Positions 48,225-57,701 of a stretch of 64,000 nucleotides of DNA are shown here, in pieces (position 1 is the stretch's first letter; every line of letters begins with the position of its first letter). A model generated the notes under the pieces. It searched no databases. It was not told where the DNA came from and saw only the letters and a program-made list of their open reading frames with translations. The stretch is taken from assembly GCA_964388155.1 (NCBI GenBank), contig CAYLYH010000005.1, positions 1 to 64,000 of the forward strand. The letters are read 5' to 3'. Both the position numbers and the translations under genes were made by a program. This DNA comes from JACNKV01 sp964388155. GTDB lineage: Bacteria; Fidelibacterota; Marinisomatia; Marinisomatales; JACNKV01.

Positions 48225-50119
48225 CCTGCTTTTACCCAAAGCGTTAATTTTTGTCCCGGATAAATATATTCACGTCTTTTCAGCCCATTCCATTTTCTGA
48301 TCTGATCAACATACATTCCGTGTCTTTCTGCAATTTGACTGAGAGTATCACCTTTTCTCACTTTATACACCAATTTCTGTAGTTCTTTTTGAGATTTATT
48401 CGACTGTGTAATTCGACGCGTATCCTCCACCCAAATAATTAATTTTTGCCCAGGATGAATATATTGCCCATATCTTATTCCGTTCCATCGTCGAATTTTG
48501 CTCGGGCGTGTACGATATCGTTCAGCGATGTGTCCTAGAGTATCCCCTTTTCGTACTTTGTAAATCACTTTTTTGTGATTAGTCCCGGCTGAGGTCGTGG
48601 CTGCAACAGAATAATGTGTCCCGGGGACAGGAATAATGAGTTTTTGTCCGATCCTGATTTTATGTCGATTGCGTATCTTATTCCTGGAAGCAAGATCATG
48701 GATGGAAATCCCATACTTTTTAGAAATTGTCCATAAACTTTCGCCTTTTCGAATTCGATGGGTAACAAACACCGGAGCAAATCGTTCATTCTCAGGAAGA
48801 GCGTTATAATTCGCGGCAAACGTTTCCTTTTTCCCTGTCGGCAATTTTAAAACATAAGACGATACATCGGGTGTTGCAGACTGTCGAAGCTCAGGATTAT
48901 ACTTTTGAAGTGTTTTTAACTTAATACCGGCAGCTCTGGATACCACTGTCAAATCTGCACTTTTCTCAAGGATGACTTCATCATATTCTAGCGGAGACTT
49001 TTTAATCGTTTTAAATCCATATTTTTCGGGATCACTGCCAATAATAGCCGTAGCAAGATAGTAGGGGATGTAATTTCGAGTCTCCCTGGGGAGAGAATGC
49101 ATTTGCCAAAAATCATTGGTTTGATGGAGACGCACAGCTCTATGAACCCTGCCAGAACCTGAATTGTAGGCAGCCATGGCTAAATACCAATTATCAAACT
49201 CTTCGTACAAATCTTTTAAATACGCACAAGCCGCATGCGTAGATTTTACCGGATCCCGACGCTCATCTACGTACCACGTTCGTTTCAATCCATAATTTTT
49301 TCCAGTGGAATAAATAAACTGCCAAAGTCCTACTGCACTTGCTCTGGAATAGGCTTTTGGATTTAACCCTGATTCTATCATCGCCAAAAAGACCAGTTCT
49401 TCGGGAAGTTCACATTCATCCAATATTCCGTGGATTAACTCTCCATATTCTGCATATCGCTTAAGCCAAATCTCAAATTGCCTACGTCCTTTGTTCGTAA
49501 AAAAGGAAATATATTGTTCCACTTTTTTATTCATCACCAATGGGATGTGACCATCCCTGTCATCAATCACGATATATTTTGAATTTCCGACTTCAATTTC
49601 GAGGGGCTCCGTAAACTCCACAACCTGATGCTCGAGCTGCTCAGCAGTAATGGTAATATCAGAAGATTCTAACGTCGTCAAACGGTGTGCATATACCTCA
49701 ATCAGTGAGTTTTCAAATCGATTAAATTCTTCTCTGTCTTCACCAATCATTTCTCCAAGTTGATCAGCTTCACCCAACAATTCAAAAATTCGATCGAGAT
49801 TATAAATGACTTCCAGCGTGTCAAGATGAACATCAGCGATAAGTGCATCGGTCAAATATATTTTTATATCGCTTAAAAGTTGTGGAAGACGGTTGGCTGT
49901 TTCTACAAACCCATTTCCATTTACATGCCCATTGGTTGGTGCATTATTTTCGGCAAGTGACGTGGTGTCCGTTTCCATATTGCCTGAAGAAACAGTATCA
50001 GAAACGGTAAACGTTTCCAAACTGTCTGCCGGGGCATTCTGCACGGATAGACTGTCTGTCTGAGCAAGTAGTGCTGAAGCAAACAGTAAGCTTGTAATTC
50101 CTGTAAGTGTTCGAATCAT
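48221..50119 (-). CDS. mltD: Membrane-bound lytic transglycosylase D-like, with three LysM domains
   Basis: A secreted peptidoglycan-cleaving enzyme. The 632-residue protein has a signal peptide (about 1-20), an extended N-terminal region of about 200 residues, an SLT domain with catalytic Glu in MIESGLNPKAYSRASAVGLW and AYNSGSGRVHRAV, and three C-terminal LysM domains (about 455-500, 525-570, 588-632). The LysM repeats begin RKGESLWTIS, RKGDTLGHIAE and RKGDTLSQIAE. No lipobox is obvious, unlike E. coli MltD. Confidence 0.9.
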   Translation of the reverse strand: MIRTLTGITSLLFASALLAQTDSLSVQNAPADSLETFTVSDTVSSGNMETDTTSLAENNAPTNGHVNGNGFVETANRLPQLLSDIKIYLTDALIADVHLDTLEVIYNLDRIFELLGEADQLGEMIGEDREEFNRFENSLIEVYAHRLTTLESSDITITAEQLEHQVVEFTEPLEIEVGNSKYIVIDDRDGHIPLVMNKKVEQYISFFTNKGRRQFEIWLKRYAEYGELIHGILDECELPEELVFLAMIESGLNPKAYSRASAVGLWQFIYSTGKNYGLKRTWYVDERRDPVKSTHAACAYLKDLYEEFDNWYLAMAAYNSGSGRVHRAVRLHQTNDFWQMHSLPRETRNYIPYYLATAIIGSDPEKYGFKTIKKSPLEYDEVILEKSADLTVVSRAAGIKLKTLQKYNPELRQSATPDVSSYVLKLPTGKKETFAANYNALPENERFAPVFVTHRIRKGESLWTISKKYGISIHDLASRNKIRNRHKIRIGQKLIIPVPGTHYSVAATTSAGTNHKKVIYKVRKGDTLGHIAERYRTRPSKIRRWNGIRYGQYIHPGQKLIIWVEDTRRITQSNKSQKELQKLVYKVRKGDTLSQIAERHGMYVDQIRKWNGLKRREYIYPGQKLTLWVKAG

Positions 50120-50215
50120 ACGATAGTTAGATAAATATAGCCGGCGAAATTAGGTGAGGTAATCATGGTCAGTCAAGGATTATTCCTAATATTTTTCCTT
50201 GGTATTGATCAAATG

Positions 50216-50282
50216 AAAGAGTGATTACAGCCTTATGATTGATAGTTGCTGATTGATAACAGATAATTGATAGTTGACAGCT
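50216..50282. repeat. TTGATAG heptamer-like array
   Basis: Degenerate units such as GATTGATAGTTGC and TAATTGATAGTTGACAG fill the spacer between the transglycosylase gene and rfaE2. It is a second heptamer type, distinct from GTGTTAR. Confidence 0.5.
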
Positions 50283-50284
50283 TT

Positions 50285-50755
50285 TTATTCACTTTGTAAT
50301 ATTTTTTTCACAATTTTTGACGTGCTGTACCCTTCGAGAAATGGAATGACTTTGACCTCACCTTTCCGGTAAATTACTTCTTTTGCCCCCACAATAGTTT
50401 CAATGGTATAATCGCCGCCTTTGACTAAAAAATCCGGTTTTAGTGCAGTAATTAACTCTAAGGGCGTCTCTTCGTCAAACAACACAACACCATCCACAGA
50501 TTTCAACGCATCTAACACCAATGCCCTGTCTTCTTCAGATTGTATGGGTCTTTGTGCTCCCTTCAATTTCCGGACAGAAGCATCTGTATTTAATCCAATG
50601 ATTAATCGATCACCGAACAACTTCGCCTCCGTAAGATAGGTGACGTGTCCCGGATGCATTATATCAAAGCATCCGTTGGTAAATACGATCTTTTCCCCTG
50701 CGTTTTTCCAAAGGGCTATTTGAGTTGCTGCTTCTTCTCTAGAGTAAATCACCAT
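50285..50755 (-). CDS. rfaE2: Heptose-1-phosphate adenylyltransferase-type nucleotidyltransferase
   Basis: A 156-residue cytidylyltransferase-like enzyme that activates D-glycero-beta-D-manno-heptose 1-phosphate with ATP for LPS core synthesis. FTNGCFDIMHPGHVTYL (about 25-41) holds the HxGH site. LVKGGDYTIETIVG and the C-terminal EGYSTSKIVKKI match the RfaE domain II pattern. The kinase domain of HldE is absent, so a separate kinase is needed. It overlaps the DUF2851 gene by 17 bp. It points to a heptose-containing outer membrane. Confidence 0.87.
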   Translation of the reverse strand: MVIYSREEAATQIALWKNAGEKIVFTNGCFDIMHPGHVTYLTEAKLFGDRLIIGLNTDASVRKLKGAQRPIQSEEDRALVLDALKSVDGVVLFDEETPLELITALKPDFLVKGGDYTIETIVGAKEVIYRKGEVKVIPFLEGYSTSKIVKKILQSE

Positions 50756-51887
50756 CTCCCTCCTTTATCGGACACAGTTTACAATATCGATATTGACAAT
50801 AGTATTTATCCAAGGATTTTAACGCTTGTAAAAACGAAAAAGAACGTAAATCCGGCGAACTGAACACTCCTCGAAATTGCTTATCAAATTTCATATAGCT
50901 GTATGGCAACCGTAATTCAAACCACGCATCTCTTGTTGAAGTAAAAAGCGAAACATCATGGTCTAAAACAGCTTTCGCTCCAAGATACGGGAAAAACACA
51001 TTGCCTAATAATTCCGTGATGACACCTTCACCACACACGCGTTTTAATTTGTCCATAAGATGTTCGCGCAGCGCGTTGGGTGACGGCAAATCATCAGAAA
51101 TCAACCCCACACTAAACCGTATAATCTCAATCAATACTTCCAATCGTTTTTCAGGGTGACTTGCGGGACGAACTCCTTTTTTATACCATCGAATTGAAAG
51201 TGTTTCTGCTGTTTTCTTGAGAACTTTCATCCCTTCTGCGCGAGATAATTTTTTGAGTTGAGTTATATCCAGTGACTTAGACAAATGAATAAATCCTTCT
51301 TTATTACGACCAACACCCAAAATCCCTGCACTTAAGATAAGCAATCCTTGAGCCGTCATCGATTGTTTTTCAAGCAATCGTTGTACATGGAACTGCCAGC
51401 GTAATTCCGCTAAATAATGTAAAGAAGATAATGTCTCTGTGGGAACGGAAATATTTTCGACGGAACACGCAACTTGACCTTTTTCTTGTTTGGGTTGTTC
51501 AAGCACAACCGTTGGTATGTTCGGTTTTGGAGCGTTTGGGTTTACATGTCTAACAACGTGTAAAATCACCGAATCATAAGCGTGATCTTTGTCATGGCCA
51601 TGCGTAAACCAATCTTTGGATTCGACATGGCACTCTATATTTCCGGTAAGGATTTCTCCATCTATTTGAATGGAGGCATCAAACATGTCAGGTCCTTCAT
51701 GCAGGTTTCGTTTTCCCGGATGAATCACAAAAATGGATTGGTTCTTATCTGACCGGATTATGGTCCCGGGAGTAAGATTCAACCACTGGTTCACCAAAGA
51801 AATTTCATAACCTCTCGCCGGATCAAACACGGGGTACAACCGCCCGTATGTGGGAGAATGATAGGTCATTTTTCTGATGACAGCCAT
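50739..51887 (-). CDS. DUF2851 family protein
   Basis: A 382-residue protein of unknown function matching the DUF2851 pattern common in Bacteroidetes and relatives. GPDMFDASIQIDGEILTGNI (about 65-84), ECHVESKDWFTHGH and YDSVILHVVRH are recognisable. The C terminus carries a Cys cluster YYCQYRYCKLCPIKEG, which might bind metal. It overlaps plsC by 22 bp and rfaE2 by 17 bp. Confidence 0.8.
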   Translation of the reverse strand: MAVIRKMTYHSPTYGRLYPVFDPARGYEISLVNQWLNLTPGTIIRSDKNQSIFVIHPGKRNLHEGPDMFDASIQIDGEILTGNIECHVESKDWFTHGHDKDHAYDSVILHVVRHVNPNAPKPNIPTVVLEQPKQEKGQVACSVENISVPTETLSSLHYLAELRWQFHVQRLLEKQSMTAQGLLILSAGILGVGRNKEGFIHLSKSLDITQLKKLSRAEGMKVLKKTAETLSIRWYKKGVRPASHPEKRLEVLIEIIRFSVGLISDDLPSPNALREHLMDKLKRVCGEGVITELLGNVFFPYLGAKAVLDHDVSLFTSTRDAWFELRLPYSYMKFDKQFRGVFSSPDLRSFSFLQALKSLDKYYCQYRYCKLCPIKEGDGDLL

Positions 51888-52585
51888 TCCGATTTCATTT
51901 GAATAACGTCTTCCCTTAGTTTCTCTGCCAACCAGTTTCTATCTTCGTAGGTCAGCGACGACGTTTCTATCGGAGTTCCGATTCTCATTTCAACATTTCT
52001 TGGAGTAATCTTCCATGAACCTTTCGTCATAACTTCAGACGTTCCGCAAAGTGCAACGGGAACAATCGGCATTCCGGTTTCTATTGCTAACACAATTCCG
52101 CCTTTTTTGAATTTGTGTATTTTTCCATCCAACGAGCGTGTTCCCTCGGGATACAACATGACAGATCGCGGATTTTTTCTTAAACTGACTACGGCTTTTT
52201 TCAAAGAACTCAATGCCTTTTGACGATTTCCCCTATCAACAAAAATTGTATGTGCTCCTATCATTGCCCAGCCAAAAAATGGAATTTTTCTTAATTCTTT
52301 TTTTGAAATAGCTACCATACGAAAAGGGATTGACGCAAATGCGAGCGGAATGTCAAATGCGGACTCGTGGTTAGCTGCAAGAAAATACTGCTGATTTATC
52401 TTCAAATTGTCTAATCCTTTTACACCATACCGTATACCGGATATATATAAAATAATTCTAGACCATGTTCTCGCAATCCATCCAAATATTCGTCCTTTCC
52501 AATCCAAGAAAGAAACTACAATCCCGATCGTCCCAAGAACTACCGTCCAAAAGGCTGCATTTATCATAATCCAAATTAACCGCAT
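51866..52585 (-). CDS. plsC: 1-acyl-sn-glycerol-3-phosphate acyltransferase
   Basis: PlsC makes phosphatidic acid at the inner membrane. The 239-residue protein has an N-terminal hydrophobic segment, the catalytic NHESAFD motif (HX4D, about 73-79), FVDRGNR, YPEGTRSLDGKI and the IPIVPVALCG-like segment MPIVPVALCG. It abuts serS (1-bp overlap). Confidence 0.92.
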   Translation of the reverse strand: MRLIWIMINAAFWTVVLGTIGIVVSFLDWKGRIFGWIARTWSRIILYISGIRYGVKGLDNLKINQQYFLAANHESAFDIPLAFASIPFRMVAISKKELRKIPFFGWAMIGAHTIFVDRGNRQKALSSLKKAVVSLRKNPRSVMLYPEGTRSLDGKIHKFKKGGIVLAIETGMPIVPVALCGTSEVMTKGSWKITPRNVEMRIGTPIETSSLTYEDRNWLAEKLREDVIQMKSEWLSSEK

Positions 52586-53853
52586 TAGCGAATCTCCTTT
52601 ATACCCAAATAAGGTTGAAGGGGTTCCGGGATGCGAATAGATCCATCCGCATTTTGATAGGTTTCAAGCAGGGCAACCAGTAAACGCGGCGTTGCAACTC
52701 CGGAGCCATTCAGTGTATGCATAAAATCTACTTTTTTATCTGCATTTCGACGATAGCGAATATTTCCGCGACGTGCTTGAAAACTTTCAAAATTACTGCA
52801 GGATGATACCTCCAGCCATGCGTTTTCTCCCGGTGCCCACACTTCCAAATCGTAACATTTTGCGGACGCAAAACTCAAATCACCGGTACACAACTCCACA
52901 ACCCGATAATGCAACCCTAAAACTTGTAATATCGATTCTGCCTGAGCCGTGAGAGATTCTAACTCATCATACGATGATTCGGGGGTTACAAATTTTACCA
53001 ATTCCACTTTGTTAAATTGATGCAGCCGAAGAAAACCACGGGTATCTTTGCCATAGGATCCTGCCTCCCGACGAAAGCATGCCGAATACGCTGAATAATA
53101 TTTTGGGAGATCATCCTCGGGGAGGATTTCATCTCTGTGAATATTTGTAACGGGGACTTCTGCAGTTGGGATTAAATACAGCTCATCTGTATCGCTCCAA
53201 TACATATCCTCGGCAAATTTCGGTAACTGACCTGTAGTGGTCATGGCAGATTTATTCGCAACAAAGGGTGGAAACACTTCTGTATATCCATATTCACTGT
53301 GATGATGGTCTAACATAAAATTTATGAGAGCGCGTTCTAATCTTGCTCCGGCATTCATATATAGAGGAAAACCTGAGCCGGAAATTTTTGATCCTCGCAG
53401 AAAGTCAAACATACCTAACTGTGTTCCCAACTCCAAGTGTGACTTTGGTGTAAATCCGAAATTCGGCTTCTCTCCCCAATCTCTGATTTCCACATTCATC
53501 GTTTCATCAGTGCCAACCGGTACGGAACAATGCGGAATATTTGGTAAGTTGATGAGTATATTTTTTAATTGTGCATCTAAATCAGCGGTTATTTTTTCCA
53601 ACTCTTTAATGTGCTTGGAAACTTGCTGCATCTTGCAGATAGCTTCCGTGGTATCATCCCCGCTGCGTCTAGCCTTCCCGATTGCTTCCGATGCAATATT
53701 CCTCTCCGCACGCAATTCATTTAATTGATTTAAGTTGTCTCTATGCTTTTTGTCAAGGATTAGAATTTTGTTTACGTCAAATTCTTCACCTTTTGCTTTC
53801 CAGCTATCTTGAATTTTCTTCGGATTTTCTCGTATGGCAGATATCGGTATCAC
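52585..53853 (-). CDS. serS: Seryl-tRNA synthetase
   Basis: SerS charges tRNA-Ser. The long N-terminal coiled coil (about 20-95) is followed by the class II core: LIPTAEVPVTNIHRDEI (motif 1 region), FRREAGSYGKDTRGFLRLHQF (split here as FRREAGSYG and TRGFLRLHQF, motif 2), and GSGVATPRLLVALLE (motif 3). I chose the GTG at 53851-53853 (422 aa): GAGG lies 6 bp upstream and the product then starts at the family's usual IRENP. The ATG at 53892 would add 13 residues with no ribosome binding site. Confidence 0.95.
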   Translation of the reverse strand: MIPISAIRENPKKIQDSWKAKGEEFDVNKILILDKKHRDNLNQLNELRAERNIASEAIGKARRSGDDTTEAICKMQQVSKHIKELEKITADLDAQLKNILINLPNIPHCSVPVGTDETMNVEIRDWGEKPNFGFTPKSHLELGTQLGMFDFLRGSKISGSGFPLYMNAGARLERALINFMLDHHHSEYGYTEVFPPFVANKSAMTTTGQLPKFAEDMYWSDTDELYLIPTAEVPVTNIHRDEILPEDDLPKYYSAYSACFRREAGSYGKDTRGFLRLHQFNKVELVKFVTPESSYDELESLTAQAESILQVLGLHYRVVELCTGDLSFASAKCYDLEVWAPGENAWLEVSSCSNFESFQARRGNIRYRRNADKKVDFMHTLNGSGVATPRLLVALLETYQNADGSIRIPEPLQPYLGIKEIR

Positions 53854-53928
53854 GTCGTTCCTCGATTGATTAATAAGCTGGAAATTAGCCACGATTATTC
53901 ATCAACGCAAAGATTGGTGTTTATTAAA

Positions 53929-53968
53929 AAGTGTCAAAGTATAATATGTGTTAAAGTGTTCAAGTGTC
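53929..53968. repeat. Heptamer array upstream of serS
   Basis: GTGTCAAAGTATAATATGTG then TTAAAGTGTTCAAGTG, a degenerate GTGTTAR array about 80 bp before the serS start. Confidence 0.6.
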
Positions 53969-54038
53969 CGTCTACACTCCTAGGCGCACCGGTTACTTCG
54001 GACAGACATACCTCAGGTGGGTTAGTATGTTTTTCATG

Positions 54039-54102
54039 CTCCTCTACTCCCTATCTCTCCTTCTCCTCATCTCTCCCACACCTTTTCTCCTAATCCTAAT
54101 CC
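54039..54102. repeat. Pyrimidine-rich CTCCTCTACTCCC repeat, second copy
   Basis: Starts CATGCTCCTCTACTCCC and continues with CTCTCCTTCTCC-type units, ending with CCTAATCCTAATCC hexamers. It is related to the block at 45537-45630. Confidence 0.65.
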
Positions 54103-54223
54103 ATAAAGATTGACAACTACAGAAATTTCATCCTAATTTCCACAGGAATAAAAGGACATCCATATCGCTTCAACCTGCTATCAGTTTTTCATCAACCAAT
54201 AATAAACGCAAGGATACTCGCCA

Positions 54224-54343
54224 ATGAGCGGACTGAATAGCAACAACCATCGTCTTTTATCTCTCTACGATTTTATCTATACTCAGCCAGATTTTATTCA
54301 CAAGAACCTAACTCCGTTCTTGAGTTATCAGGCTACATCATGA
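54224..54343 (+). CDS. 39-residue leader ORF coupled to the sugar transferase gene
   Basis: ATG at 54224-54226 preceded by AAGGA 9 bp upstream, then 39 codons (MSGLNSNNHRLLSLYDFIYT, then QPDFIHKNLTPFLSYQATS) and a TGA that overlaps the next ATG (ATGA, 54340-54343). The product resembles nothing I know. The good ribosome binding site here and the lack of one before the next gene suggest translational coupling, either as a real small protein or as a leader peptide. Confidence 0.55.
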   Translation: MSGLNSNNHRLLSLYDFIYTQPDFIHKNLTPFLSYQATS

Positions 54344-55768
54344 AGGGCATCATCTCACATTTCCACGTTAGATTCCCCAAGTGGACTTTCTCTTGGATGC
54401 TTCTTTTAATAGATTCTCTCATCGGATTTTTTGCTTACCGAATTTCGTTAGAATCTAATATTATAGATTTAGGTGTTCATCCGATTTGGGGATTCATTCT
54501 TCTCCAGTTGTTTTGGAGCTTCCTCTTTCTGTTTCGGTTGCATTTTCAAGGGGAATTTACAGTCTCACGCGTCCATGAAATTAAACGAATTGCCCAAACA
54601 ACATTGGCCGTTGTATTTCTGTTTATTGTTATCAACGCTATAATCAACCCTTTACCGTGGATTCCTGCTGAAAGTATTTTTGGATATTGGTTTCAATTTT
54701 ATTTTGGAATAACAATTGCTCATTTTATTGTCCGCAGCTTCCAAAAACATTTGCTTCTCAAAGGCATTGGACAGGAAAACTCGCTTATTTTGGGCGTAAA
54801 TCCACGCGGGATACTTGCTGCACAAATTCTCTCCGAACATCAGCAGCAAGGATATAAAATCCTTGGATTCGTACATATGTCCGATGACAGAGAATGTACT
54901 GAGAAACTTATTTTTCCCATCCTTGGTAAGGAGTCTATGCTCCATGATATTATTGTAAATCATCAAATTACTGAAGTCATTTTTGCTTTAGAAAAAATTG
55001 AGCATGATCGACTTTTACTCTTATTAAATACACTTAACGGTTTGCCGGTTTCTTCCAGTGTGGTCCCTGCCTTACAAGATGTTATTTCAGGATTGATTCA
55101 TACTAAACAGCTTCATGGTTTGCCTTTACTGAAGATTCAATCTCAACTAAACACAAGCTACAATCGTTATGGAAAACGTTTGGTAGACTTACTGATTACA
55201 ATCCCTGCACTTATTGTGTCGTTACCGATTGCCCTACTAACGGGTCTTCTCATTAAGTTAGGCTCCCATGGTCCTATAATTTATTCACAAAAACGTGTCG
55301 GAAAAAACGGTACCCTTTTTTCATGTTACAAATTTAGATCTATGAGAGAAGATGCTGAAAAACACACCGGGCCTGTATGGTCTGAAGAGGGTGATCCGCG
55401 TGTGACTGTCGTCGGAAAATGGTTACGCCGATTCAGGATTGACGAACTACCTCAATTGATCAATATTTTAAAGGGTGATATGATANNNNNNNNNNAAAGG
55501 CGAAATGAGTCTAATCGGACCCCGCCCTGAACGCCCTTATTTCGTTGAGAAACTCAAAAAAGAAATTCCGCTGTACGCGCGGAGGTTTAATGTCCGCCCC
55601 GGGATTACAGGATGGGCGCAAATTAAGCAACCCGCAGATAGAGTATTAGATGATGTCCGCGAAAAGCTACGATACGATTTTTACTATCTGGAAAACCTTA
55701 GCTTTAATATCGATATAAAAATTATTTTATCAACTATATGGGTAATGTTCTCGGGTAAAGGACGATGA
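54340..55768 (+). CDS. Polyprenyl glycosylphosphotransferase (WcaJ/WbaP type), split by an assembly gap
   Basis: This enzyme transfers a sugar phosphate to undecaprenyl phosphate, the first step of capsule or O-antigen repeat synthesis. The N-terminal half has four or so membrane helices (about 15-135), then a nucleotide-binding-like domain (LILGVNPRGILAAQIL, about 148-163), a further helix, and the catalytic Bac_transf domain: SQKRVGKNGTLFSCYKFRSM, RRFRIDELPQLINILKGDM, then after the gap SLIGPRPERPYFVEKL and RPGITGWAQ. Ten N at 55486-55495 interrupt it and shift the frame by one. The bases on both sides nearly repeat, so the two contig ends probably overlap and the real gene is intact. Confidence 0.88.
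55486..55495. other. Assembly gap (10 N)
   Basis: Ten undetermined bases. Left flank AAAGGGTGATATGATA and right flank AAAGGCGAAATGAGT both encode the LKGDM / KGEM part of the same conserved motif, so the gap is a scaffold placeholder over overlapping ends rather than ten real bases. Confidence 0.95.
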
Positions 55769-55834
55769 GGTAAAACAATTTATAATGTACAATTTAGAAT
55801 TAAGAATTATTCCACGAATAATCTAAGGTAAGAT

Positions 55835-57445
55835 ATGCAATTACAAACCATTATTCGCTCCAAAATTTTTCCGGCGGTTTTAGGGATACTTACATTCGGT
55901 TTTTCTCAATCTACGCCGGTGGATTTAAATCATCCTGTGTACATATTTATCCGACAGCAAATTGCGTTGTCTCACATACATCAACCCTCCAACGGAATTC
56001 AGCCGTACACCTATTCAGAGATAAGGCATACGTTAGAAGACCTCTCCGGAAATGACGCACTTTCCGATTTTGAGAAGAAAACCCTTAAAATATTTACCCA
56101 AGAATTTGAAGTAAACAGCATGCCTAAAGGTTTGTCCGGGGTGTGGCAATCAGAGCATCGCCGTAAATTATCAAAACAATTGTTATCCATCATTGGAGCA
56201 GCTCCGCACTTTGCATCATACAAAGACAATCAATTGACCGCATGGATTGATTGGGAAGAAACCATCCGATGGCAAAAAGAAAATGATGCATCGCGGAGAT
56301 ATCATTCTGATCGGTTGAGTATCCATGGTGAATTTAATAATCATCTCTCATTTTATAGCGACTACACGCTTTACCGGCTTGAAAATGCGTCCGGCTTTTC
56401 GGGCATGCCGAATGAATATAAACAAGGGCATAAAAAGAGTTTTGATGAAGTGGATATGACAATTTGGGACTTGTCGCAAGCATCTATTGTTTATGAAAAT
56501 CCCATTCTCAATATTGAGTTTAGTAAGAAGCCTGTTTACTGGGGTTTTTCTCCAAAACACTCACCCATTTTTTCGAACCAAGTCCTTCCGTTTACGTTTA
56601 TAGGATTTTCGAAAAAATACAAACGGGTTGAAATGACAAGTTTTCATGGTGCTCTTATGTCGTTTTCCACAACTCGACCTGATTCGATAATCCCGGAAAA
56701 ACGCATTGCCGGGCATCGGGTTGATTTTTCTCCCAGAGATAATATTACATTGGCGTTTTCTGAGATGGTCGTCTATGTTGAGCGAACTCTCGAGCCCGGA
56801 TATTTGCTTCCCGTTAACTTATTTTGGTCAGAAGAACACAATCTTGGAGATCGTGATAATATCCTCATGGCGTTTGAAGGAAAGTGGAGAGTCCGCCCCG
56901 GGATTGAATTTTACGGCACATTCCTTTGGGATGAATTATCGTGGTTAGACCTATTTAGTCAATGGTGGGGGAATAAATTCGTCTTCCAAGCCGGTGCGTA
57001 TTGGGTACCTTCTTCATCCGAAAATCTACCGGATTTACGAGTAGAGTATACGGCAGCCCGACCGTGGGTCTATACACATGATGAACCGCTCATCACATTT
57101 ACATCTGCTGATATCGGACTTGGGTTCCCCGACGGACCAAATTCGCAATTACTCTATGTCGAGTCAAATTGGTGGCTATCACCGCAATCATTATGGACAC
57201 TCTCCTACCGCCACCTGAAAAAAGGAAGTGTATTTGGCAGTTCTCCAACAGATAATTATGACGATCGAGATCGCAGTTTAGATGACACGACTCCATTTTT
57301 GCTTGGTGAAATCACATCATCCAATCAAATTGAATTACAGGGAAATTACCGGATATCTTATATGCTCGATTGGTTTATCAATATATCTTATTTAGACAAC
57401 CCTCAGCAACTATCCGGTCAAATTGGGGTGAAGTTTAATTGGTAG
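55835..57445 (+). CDS. Capsule assembly Wzi-like outer membrane protein
   Basis: A 536-residue protein with a signal peptide (about 1-25, ending GFSQS), then mostly alternating beta strands rich in aromatic residues, ending in a C-terminal Phe-Asn-Trp (GVKFNW) typical of barrel proteins. The layout and segments such as KPVYWGFSPKHSPIF and PGIEFYGTFLWDELSW fit the Caps_assemb_Wzi family of FCB bacteria. Expected role is anchoring or assembly of surface polysaccharide. AAGGTAAGAT lies just before the ATG. It follows the sugar transferase by 66 bp. Confidence 0.78.
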   Translation: MQLQTIIRSKIFPAVLGILTFGFSQSTPVDLNHPVYIFIRQQIALSHIHQPSNGIQPYTYSEIRHTLEDLSGNDALSDFEKKTLKIFTQEFEVNSMPKGLSGVWQSEHRRKLSKQLLSIIGAAPHFASYKDNQLTAWIDWEETIRWQKENDASRRYHSDRLSIHGEFNNHLSFYSDYTLYRLENASGFSGMPNEYKQGHKKSFDEVDMTIWDLSQASIVYENPILNIEFSKKPVYWGFSPKHSPIFSNQVLPFTFIGFSKKYKRVEMTSFHGALMSFSTTRPDSIIPEKRIAGHRVDFSPRDNITLAFSEMVVYVERTLEPGYLLPVNLFWSEEHNLGDRDNILMAFEGKWRVRPGIEFYGTFLWDELSWLDLFSQWWGNKFVFQAGAYWVPSSSENLPDLRVEYTAARPWVYTHDEPLITFTSADIGLGFPDGPNSQLLYVESNWWLSPQSLWTLSYRHLKKGSVFGSSPTDNYDDRDRSLDDTTPFLLGEITSSNQIELQGNYRISYMLDWFINISYLDNPQQLSGQIGVKFNW

Positions 57446-57477
57446 CCTAAGGCATAAGTTGAGTATCATGATTGAGC

Positions 57478-57680
57478 TCACTCCGGAAAGGGGTTAAAAC
57501 CCCCCAGTTCGTTGGTTTTACCACAATCCCCGCCCTACCTGCCCGCCATATTTTGAAATTAGTAAAGAAGGCAGGCGGGAAGGACGGGGTAACTATATTG
57601 GTGTATCTGTATTTATATAGATACTTACCCCTTCCTTTAGGTTGGGGTGTAAAATCCGAAAAGTAGAGGGCTTTAGCCCA
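57478..57680. repeat. Cluster of five consecutive hairpins
   Basis: Between the convergent Wzi-like and wecB genes: GGGGTT/AACCCC (57490-57503); a long GC-rich stem from CCCCG (57528) to CGGGG (57589) containing CCCGCC and GGCGGG; GTATCT/AGATAC (57603-57624); ACCCC..CCT/AGG..GGGGT (57627-57648); GGGCT/AGCCC (57668-57679). No coding frame is evident. Confidence 0.75.
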
Positions 57681-57701
57681 ACATGACCTTTTCCATTAGA
57701 C

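Larger units (their letters stand above)
53854..54223. other. Divergent spacer between serS and the polysaccharide locus
   Basis: This 370-bp stretch holds the serS leader, GTGTTAR heptamers (53929-53968), two small hairpins (GTCCG/CGGAC around 53966-54002; CATAC/GTATG around 54006-54030), a pyrimidine-rich block (54039-54102), and a TTGACA at 54110-54115 that could be a -35 box for the plus-strand genes, with no convincing -10. Confidence 0.55.
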
